From the NCBI GenBank assembly GCA_938035945.1, contig CALHOU010000113.1:1-37210 (forward strand): DNA of 37,210 nt, in the 5' to 3' direction. The position numbers and the translations under genes are program-made. The stretch comes from an uncultured Granulosicoccaceae bacterium (GTDB taxonomy: Bacteria > Pseudomonadota > Gammaproteobacteria > Granulosicoccales > Granulosicoccaceae). The notes under the pieces are model-generated. The model saw only the letters and a list, made by a program, of their open reading frames with translations. It had not been told where the DNA came from and did not search any database. Each line of letters begins with the position of its first letter. The stretch's first letter is position 1. This document shows positions 33,027-37,210 of this stretch, piece after piece.

Positions 33027-34094
33027 ATGGCTGTCGTAAAACAGCTGCACATCACAAACGGCGATGGCGCTGTTGATCAAATAAAGGCATGCGACCCGTC
33101 CGGTAACGTTTTGCCATGGCGCGACCCAATGCATCATGGGCCATTCCCTGCGATTAATTCACTCGATCGGTTAAGCCAAATACGTAGTTATTACTTGAAC
33201 GGTAAAGACTTTAATCCGCTGATCGAGCGCTTTAACCAGGGCGTAAGCGACAACTCTGAACTGCAACATGATTTTACTGAGCGCGACGAACAGTTAAAAC
33301 GTGCGCACGAGTATGAAGAAGTTGTACTGTGGTTTGAGCACGATTTACTTGATCAACTTCAGATTGTGCAAATACTGAGTTGGTTTGAGCGGTGCGAAAA
33401 CATGGATTGCAGCTTGTCTTTGATTTGTATTGATCGCTTTGCCAGTGTGGAAAATTTTCGTGGCATCGGGCAATTAGATCAAGCACAGATGGCCTCACTT
33501 TATCCACAGCGTGTGCCAGTTACGGATTCACAACTCAGTTTAGCCAGCCGAATTTGGGAGGCGTTCAGACAACCCAATCCAAACGACTTGCATACGCTTT
33601 GTTATGCATCAACGGCGTCCTTCAACGAATTGCCATTTTTGAAAAATGCATTATTGCGTTATTTTCAAGAGTTTCCGTGGATCAGTGACGGATTAAGTCG
33701 CACAGAAAGGCAATTGTTAAGTTTGGTTCACGCAGGGATCAGCAGTCCGGTCCAGCTGTTTATCAACAACATGAATTATGAAGATGCACTGTACATAGGT
33801 GACTGGCGAACGTATGCGCACTTACATGAGCTATGCACCAACGTGCCGGCATTGCTTGCGTGTGACAGTGGAAAGGCTTTTATGTATCCGTGGAGTCCCG
33901 ATATGGACCTAGAAGAATTTCGGGCACAACGCTTAACGATTACGCCGTTCGCTCAAGAGGTGCTTGCTGGTCGAGCAACGGTTATAGATTCACTGATGCG
34001 AGATCACTGGCTAGGTGGTGTGCATTTGAATGCTGCACAGCCGTTTTGGTGCTGGGATAACGACAACAGCCGATTGATAGTATCAACCGGCTGA
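33027..34094 (+). CDS. DUF1835 domain-containing protein
   Basis: Cytoplasmic protein of unknown function, 355 residues. The opening HITNGDGAVDQIKACDPSGNVLPWRDPMHHGPF is the DUF1835 signature; EVVLWFEHDLLDQLQ follows at about 95-109, then LSLICIDRF. The C-terminal part (about 200-355) is helical and resembles no domain I recognise. There is no signal peptide. It starts 1 bp after the anti-sigma stop, so it is in the sigma-factor operon. Its stop is followed by a weak AT-rich hairpin shared with the convergent paralogue B gene. Confidence 0.83.
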   Translation: MAVVKQLHITNGDGAVDQIKACDPSGNVLPWRDPMHHGPFPAINSLDRLSQIRSYYLNGKDFNPLIERFNQGVSDNSELQHDFTERDEQLKRAHEYEEVVLWFEHDLLDQLQIVQILSWFERCENMDCSLSLICIDRFASVENFRGIGQLDQAQMASLYPQRVPVTDSQLSLASRIWEAFRQPNPNDLHTLCYASTASFNELPFLKNALLRYFQEFPWISDGLSRTERQLLSLVHAGISSPVQLFINNMNYEDALYIGDWRTYAHLHELCTNVPALLACDSGKAFMYPWSPDMDLEEFRAQRLTITPFAQEVLAGRATVIDSLMRDHWLGGVHLNAAQPFWCWDNDNSRLIVSTG

Positions 34095-34102
34095 TGTCTG
34101 TT

Positions 34103-34127
34103 ATTAAACGATCGGGTGATGTTTAAT
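34103..34127. terminator. weak bidirectional hairpin between DUF1835 and paralogue B
   Basis: ATTAAAC (34103-34109) pairs with GTTTAAT (34121-34127) around an 11-nt loop in the 33-bp convergent gap. The stem is AT-rich, so termination is probably weak in both directions. Confidence 0.35.
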
Positions 34128-34634
34128 TTATCTTAGTTGCAATTTGAACTGGAAGAACATCACCGCATTACTGTGCGAACCCGCATAGTCGATCTCAGGC
34201 GAACCGGTGATATTCAAGCTAGCGCGTTCCGTCAGAGCAACTTCCATAACTGGAAACGGAACAATCTTGGTTTCCAATGGTTTGTTCTTGTGGAACTGCT
34301 TGTGTACAGCTGTAGCGCCGAGTAAAAAGCGAACTCGATTGTTAAACATACGCTTAGTGCCGTAGTTAAAGCCTGCATAAGCTGCTTGAGCACCAAAGCT
34401 ATCCGACAGTGTGCCTACGTGGAAACCAATTCGACCTGTTGGTGAATACTCCCAGCCCAAGCCTGGTACGAACGCGTTGCGATCGTCAAAATTCTTAAAG
34501 TGGATAGCTGCGGTGTTAAACACCAAGTGGCCATCGGCAGCGGTTGCGTTTGATGTGCCTAGGCTTGCGACTAACAGTGTCGTAACCAAAGCAACTTTGC
34601 TTAACCATTTACTGGTTAGGGTGTGCATGTCCAT
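34128..34634 (-). CDS. exported beta-rich protein, paralogue B
   Basis: Exported protein of 168 residues, paralogous to the product of 30016-30519. It has a signal peptide (ATA/ADG) and a mature part of about 136 residues with the same strands and turns (PGLGWEYSPTGRIGFHVGTLSDSFGAQAA, ending FFQFKLQLR). The coding DNA shows many synonymous differences from paralogue A, so the duplication is not recent. ATG at 34634, GGGG 9 nt upstream; a second in-frame ATG at 34628 is possible. Same orientation as paralogue A, with the DUF4399 and sigma-factor genes between them. Family and function not recognised; an outer-membrane barrel is likely. Confidence 0.75.
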   Translation of the reverse strand: MDMHTLTSKWLSKVALVTTLLVASLGTSNATAADGHLVFNTAAIHFKNFDDRNAFVPGLGWEYSPTGRIGFHVGTLSDSFGAQAAYAGFNYGTKRMFNNRVRFLLGATAVHKQFHKNKPLETKIVPFPVMEVALTERASLNITGSPEIDYAGSHSNAVMFFQFKLQLR

Positions 34635-34665
34635 CTCATTTTTCCCCGAATCGTCGTTGTTTTCA

Positions 34666-34683
34666 AACCGGTCTTTGCCGGTT
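34666..34683 (-). promoter_or_regulatory. leader hairpin of paralogue B
   Basis: AACCGG (34666-34671) pairs with CCGGTT (34678-34683), a 6-bp perfect stem with a 6-nt loop, about 31 nt upstream of the start codon. Copy A has the same loop sequence at 30556-30571 with a weaker stem (ACCG/CGGT), so it is a shared feature of the two leaders. Confidence 0.55.
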
Positions 34684-34715
34684 CTTGAATTCGCTCCAAG
34701 GGTGTGCCGAGGAGT

Positions 34716-34740
34716 TGACGTGCACTTTACTGCCGGTCTA
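34716..34740 (-). promoter_or_regulatory. conserved 25-nt leader element, copy B
   Basis: 23 of 25 positions match copy A at 30606-30630. It sits 81 nt upstream of the paralogue B start codon and exactly 42 bp from the conserved promoter block, as in copy A. Confidence 0.55.
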
Positions 34741-34791
34741 CAAAGCCCGCAAGCTGGTGCGATATCTGTTGATAAAACGAGTTAAAACAAT

Positions 34792-34820
34792 GAGATAGGG
34801 GTGAAAAACATAGGAGTCAA
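34792..34820 (-). promoter_or_regulatory. conserved promoter-like block, copy B
   Basis: Minus-strand TTGACT (34815-34820), 17 bp, TATCTC (34792-34797), with CCCC before TATCTC. The 20 bp at 34783-34802 are identical to 30673-30692 although the coding regions have diverged, indicating selection. Confidence 0.55.
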
Positions 34821-34847
34821 TAAATCGACACGTGTATGGGATCGATC

Positions 34848-34864
34848 CTAAGTGGTTAATATTA
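34848..34864 (-). promoter_or_regulatory. conserved far-upstream TAATATTA element, copy B
   Basis: Same element as 30738-30754 (one mismatch, G for C) and the same 27-bp distance to the -35 box. Confidence 0.5.
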
Positions 34865-35054
34865 CGGTAATTTTTGAACGAAAAAATCGCTTTGAGAAGT
34901 GCTACTCGAAACCGTAAGAGCGATTGCTCAAATGAGGTGTTTTTCTGAGGTTATGAGGTCTACTTAACGAATTAAGTGAAGGCTTAACTGGCTGTACTGG
35001 CTGGTTATTCCGATCTAAAGTGACGACTGGTGCGCCCAATGTGATGCGTAAGGC

Positions 35055-35687
35055 TTAAGCACTCTTTTTGGATTGTTCGCGCCGCCCTTGAGCTGCGCGC
35101 TTTTGATTTAGGTCATTCACTATTTTGTTAAACATGGTGTTGGCGAATTCGTCCCATTCCGCAGAGCTTCGATTGCTTTCATTATCCGGCATGGATACAC
35201 GAATTTTTAACAAAGTTCCATCGTATTCTGTTTGATAAACCAACGTGTAGGAGGCTAGGTTTTGCCTTAAATACGTGGCTTCTACGCGAGCCACGGTACG
35301 TATACCACGCGCTTGTGTTGCGGCGCCTAGCACGTTGAAATTAGCGTAGTGACCTTCTTGCACGGCGGCACCAATGGCTTGGATAGTTGCGCGGGTGGAA
35401 CCCATCACTAGATCTTCGTGTTCTAAGTCAGCGTTCTGCTCAGCCACGGGATAGACATAGACATCAGCCATGCGATGCTTGCGCGGATTTATATAGCGGA
35501 AGGTATAGCCGTTGGAAGCGTTTTCGAAATATCGGTATCCCTCGTAATCGAAAGTGCCGATTTCCTGTGGCAAAGATTCAATTAACTCTGGCGCAGGTAG
35601 GGGGGCTTTTTCTGTCGGTTTTTTAAGCGTTGCACACGCCGATAAAGCCAAGCACGCAGCCAGTACAGTGATACTCAGAAAACGCAT
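35055..35687 (-). CDS. predicted lipoprotein of unknown function
   Basis: A 210-residue predicted lipoprotein I do not recognise. The signal peptide ends in lipobox LSAC (Cys18), followed by a Pro/Lys-rich linker (KKPTEKAPLPAPEL) that suggests tethering at a distance from the membrane. The core (about 40-180) is a mixed alpha/beta domain with FDYEGYRYFENASNGYTFRY and DVYVYPV, and the end is basic (QKRAAQGRREQSKKSA). It is divergent from the SLT lipoprotein gene. Confidence 0.72.
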   Translation of the reverse strand: MRFLSITVLAACLALSACATLKKPTEKAPLPAPELIESLPQEIGTFDYEGYRYFENASNGYTFRYINPRKHRMADVYVYPVAEQNADLEHEDLVMGSTRATIQAIGAAVQEGHYANFNVLGAATQARGIRTVARVEATYLRQNLASYTLVYQTEYDGTLLKIRVSMPDNESNRSSAEWDEFANTMFNKIVNDLNQKRAAQGRREQSKKSA

Positions 35688-35871
35688 TAAAAATCCACAA
35701 CCAGTGTAATCAATGCTTGTATCGCAAGAACTGCGCCTGAGGCTATGAATGGCGTTTTAACTGGCTTAAATTGGTTTTAATCAAATATTATGCGCAATAA
35801 CGGTAATCTTGCAGCGCGTAAAAACGCGATTGAGTCAGGCGACGTTCAGCTTGAGAAACTACACTGAAGTC

Positions 35872-36501
35872 ATGCAATTGAAATTTCAAATCCGGCGGAT
35901 AACAGGCGCGGCTGTCATCGCGTTGGTGATCACAGGTTGTGCCAGCGGGCCACCCACCCGCACAGAAAACCTGTGCACGGTGTTTGAACAAAAACGTGCA
36001 TGGCATACCGTGGCAACACGCGCTGAAAAAAAGTGGGGCACGTCTATGCCGATTGCCATGGCCATCATGAATCAGGAGTCGGCGTTTAAGTCGAAAGCGC
36101 GACCACCGCGGCGTTATCTATTAGGTTTTATTCCATGGCGTCGCGCGAGCAGTGCGTACGGCTATGCGCAAGTTGTAGATGGTACGTGGGAGCAATACAT
36201 AAAAGCCACAGGTGACTATTGGCGCAAGCGCAGCGACTTTGCTGATGCTACAGACTTTGTCCATTGGTATATGGGCGAGGCGTCACGACGGAACAACATT
36301 GCCAAGAGCGATGCGTTCAACTTGTATCTTAACTATCACGAAGGGCCAGCAGGTTTTCGGCGTGGTACCTATAAGAAGAAAAAGTGGTTAACCGGTGTTG
36401 CGTTGAAAGTCCAGCGCCGCTCAGAAGACTATCGAGCGCAATATGCGGGTTGTAAGGATTCGTTCAAGCCCGGTTTTTGGGGACGACTTATCGGGCGCTA
36501 G
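35872..36501 (+). CDS. SLT-type lytic transglycosylase domain lipoprotein
   Basis: Predicted envelope lipoprotein that cleaves or binds peptidoglycan, 209 residues. Lipobox VITGC (Cys23), then a transglycosylase-like fold: Glu69 in MNQESAFKSKA is in the catalytic position, and SAYGYAQVVDGTW (95-107) is the characteristic GxAQ-type segment. NLYLNYHEGPAGF fits the C-terminal part of the fold. The frame opens at 35809, but the ATG at 35872 starts the signal peptide. A 5-bp hairpin (35815-35828) lies in the leader. Divergent from the lipoprotein at 35055. Confidence 0.85.
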   Translation: MQLKFQIRRITGAAVIALVITGCASGPPTRTENLCTVFEQKRAWHTVATRAEKKWGTSMPIAMAIMNQESAFKSKARPPRRYLLGFIPWRRASSAYGYAQVVDGTWEQYIKATGDYWRKRSDFADATDFVHWYMGEASRRNNIAKSDAFNLYLNYHEGPAGFRRGTYKKKKWLTGVALKVQRRSEDYRAQYAGCKDSFKPGFWGRLIGR

Positions 36502-36505
36502 TACA

Positions 36506-37003
36506 CTACCACTCATCAAACGGAAACAAGGATTGCTCACCGGCTTCGTGGCTGAGTAGCCAGTGTTTTGTATTGAGTCCGCCTGCATAACCCGTTAGCG
36601 TGCCATTGGTGCCAATCACTCGATGGCAGGGCACAACAATCGATATCGGGTTCGATCCGTTTGCTGAACCCACCGCACGACTGGCAGTGGGTTTGCCTAT
36701 GGATTTGGCAATGTCTGCATAGGTACATTTTTCACCGTATTCGATTTGCATTAAGGCATTCCACACGGTTTTTTGAAATGTTGTCCCTTCCGGTGCAACA
36801 GAGACACTAAAATTTTTCAATGTACCTTTAAAATACGCATCCAATTCTTCTCGCAGCGTACGAAACGTTGCGTCATTGCGCTCCCATGTCGAATCCGCGC
36901 CGACCGGACGTCGGTTGATCGGGAAGTCGATTCTATGAATATTCTGCGTATCGCCAACCAGCAGTAGCTGGCCCACCGGACTGTCATAGTGCGAGTAGTA
37001 CAT
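36506..37003 (-). CDS. ogt: methylated-DNA--protein-cysteine S-methyltransferase
   Basis: Suicide DNA-repair protein that removes alkyl groups from O6-alkylguanine. The 165 residues carry the acceptor Cys126 in VVPCHRVIG, the DNA-binding helix RAVGSANGSNP and the N-terminal YDSPVG. The length and lack of an Ada zinc domain fit the Ogt type. Convergent with the SLT lipoprotein gene across 4 bp, divergent from the HlyU gene. The gene symbol is the usual one for this class, not proven. Confidence 0.92.
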   Translation of the reverse strand: MYYSHYDSPVGQLLLVGDTQNIHRIDFPINRRPVGADSTWERNDATFRTLREELDAYFKGTLKNFSVSVAPEGTTFQKTVWNALMQIEYGEKCTYADIAKSIGKPTASRAVGSANGSNPISIVVPCHRVIGTNGTLTGYAGGLNTKHWLLSHEAGEQSLFPFDEW

Positions 37004-37055
37004 CGTTGATCTGGTAAACTTCGAATTCTTTAATGGTCAGGCTGGAGCGTAGCTT

Positions 37056-37210
37056 ATGGGGCTCGGAAATCTATTTAAATCCTTGTTTGGTTCAGGTTCG
37101 GGTGGTGAATCTGGCAGCAAAACCGCGGCCGACCCCATTGAATACAAGGGTTTCACCATAGTAGCCGAGCCGATTAATGAGGGTGGTCAGTATCGCACCG
37201 CCGGTACCAT
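37056..37210 (+). CDS. HlyU family protein, N-terminal part (runs off the window)
   Basis: Partial gene: the first 51 codons are visible. The start is the ATG at 37056 with GGAG at 37044-37047. The translation opens MGLGNLFKSLFGSGSGG and continues ADPIEYKGFTIVAEPINEGGQYRTAGT, matching the HlyU domain pattern in which an E-Y-x-G-F-x-I strand is followed by a P-x-x-E-G-G-Q-Y-R turn. The family includes small proteins annotated as haemolysin transcription activators, but most members have no tested function. Divergent from ogt across 52 bp. Confidence 0.8.
   Translation, partial: MGLGNLFKSLFGSGSGGESGSKTAADPIEYKGFTIVAEPINEGGQYRTAGT

Larger units (their letters stand above)
34635..35054. other. 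420-bp intergenic region upstream of paralogue B
   Basis: No convincing gene. It holds the paralogue B leader with a hairpin, the leader element, the promoter block and the upstream element (34635-34864), all matching copy A. From 34865 to 35054 I see nothing specific apart from a GCTTAAGC palindrome at 35053-35060 that overlaps the neighbouring stop codon. Confidence 0.65.

Noticed and set aside
30016..34864. Composite mobile element bounded by the duplicated paralogues
   Set aside because: No transposase, terminal inverted repeats or target duplications; the copies are diverged genes in the same orientation.

Overview
The window looks like chromosomal DNA of a free-living, probably marine, gammaproteobacterium of moderate GC. 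The support is gene content: EF-P with a K34-type PxKGxA loop next to its EpmA ligase, succinylase-branch DAP genes, PrmB, MurI, ParC with gammaproteobacterial signatures, and DUF3015/DUF4105 neighbours. I see no rRNA, tRNA, CRISPR array, phage or insertion sequence. The exact lineage cannot be fixed by eye.

Layout. (1) 1-7.2 kb: a sugar uptake and catabolism locus with a class II aldolase, a divergent PfkB kinase, and a ribose-type ABC importer (binding protein, double ATPase, two permeases), followed 8 bp later by a phosphopantetheinyl transferase. Two strong hairpins separate the binding-protein gene from the ATPase gene. (2) 7.3-12.7 kb: a Kelch lipoprotein with a 12-bp coding tandem repeat, murI, a DUF3015 protein and a DUF4105 protein. 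(3) 12.7-15.3 kb, minus strand: dapC, dapD and a YffB/ArsC-like gene. (4) 15.3-23.8 kb: DUF1415 and DCC thiol-oxidoreductase genes, a short PlsB-like acyltransferase, pgi, parC with a histone-H1-like lysine-rich N-terminal tail, an FG-GAP lipoprotein, and a receiver/degenerate-GGDEF protein. (5) 23.8-26.8 kb: efp, epmA, a small HExxH protein translationally coupled to epmA, and an RmlD-like reductase. (6) 26.8-29.9 kb: psd, PCuAC and SCO on the minus strand, which pair copper delivery to cytochrome oxidase with phospholipid synthesis, and divergent prmB. (7) 30.0-34.6 kb: two paralogous exported proteins that bracket DUF4399, an ECF-type sigma factor, its probable membrane anti-sigma factor and a DUF1835 gene. 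(8) 35.0-37.2 kb: a small lipoprotein, an SLT-type transglycosylase lipoprotein, an ogt-type alkyltransferase and the start of a HlyU-family gene.

The most interesting region is 30.0-34.9 kb. The two exported paralogues are about three quarters identical in protein, with many synonymous differences. Their upstream DNA nevertheless keeps three blocks that are nearly identical and identically spaced: a far-upstream TAATATTA element, a TTGAC(A/T)-N17-TATCTC promoter-like block containing CCCC, and a 25-nt leader element. Together with the sigma/anti-sigma pair lying between them, this suggests an undescribed envelope regulon; that link is inference. Other points worth a second look are the HExxH protein fused by overlap to the EF-P modification operon, the basic tail on ParC, and the long hairpin immediately upstream of the DUF4105 start codon.
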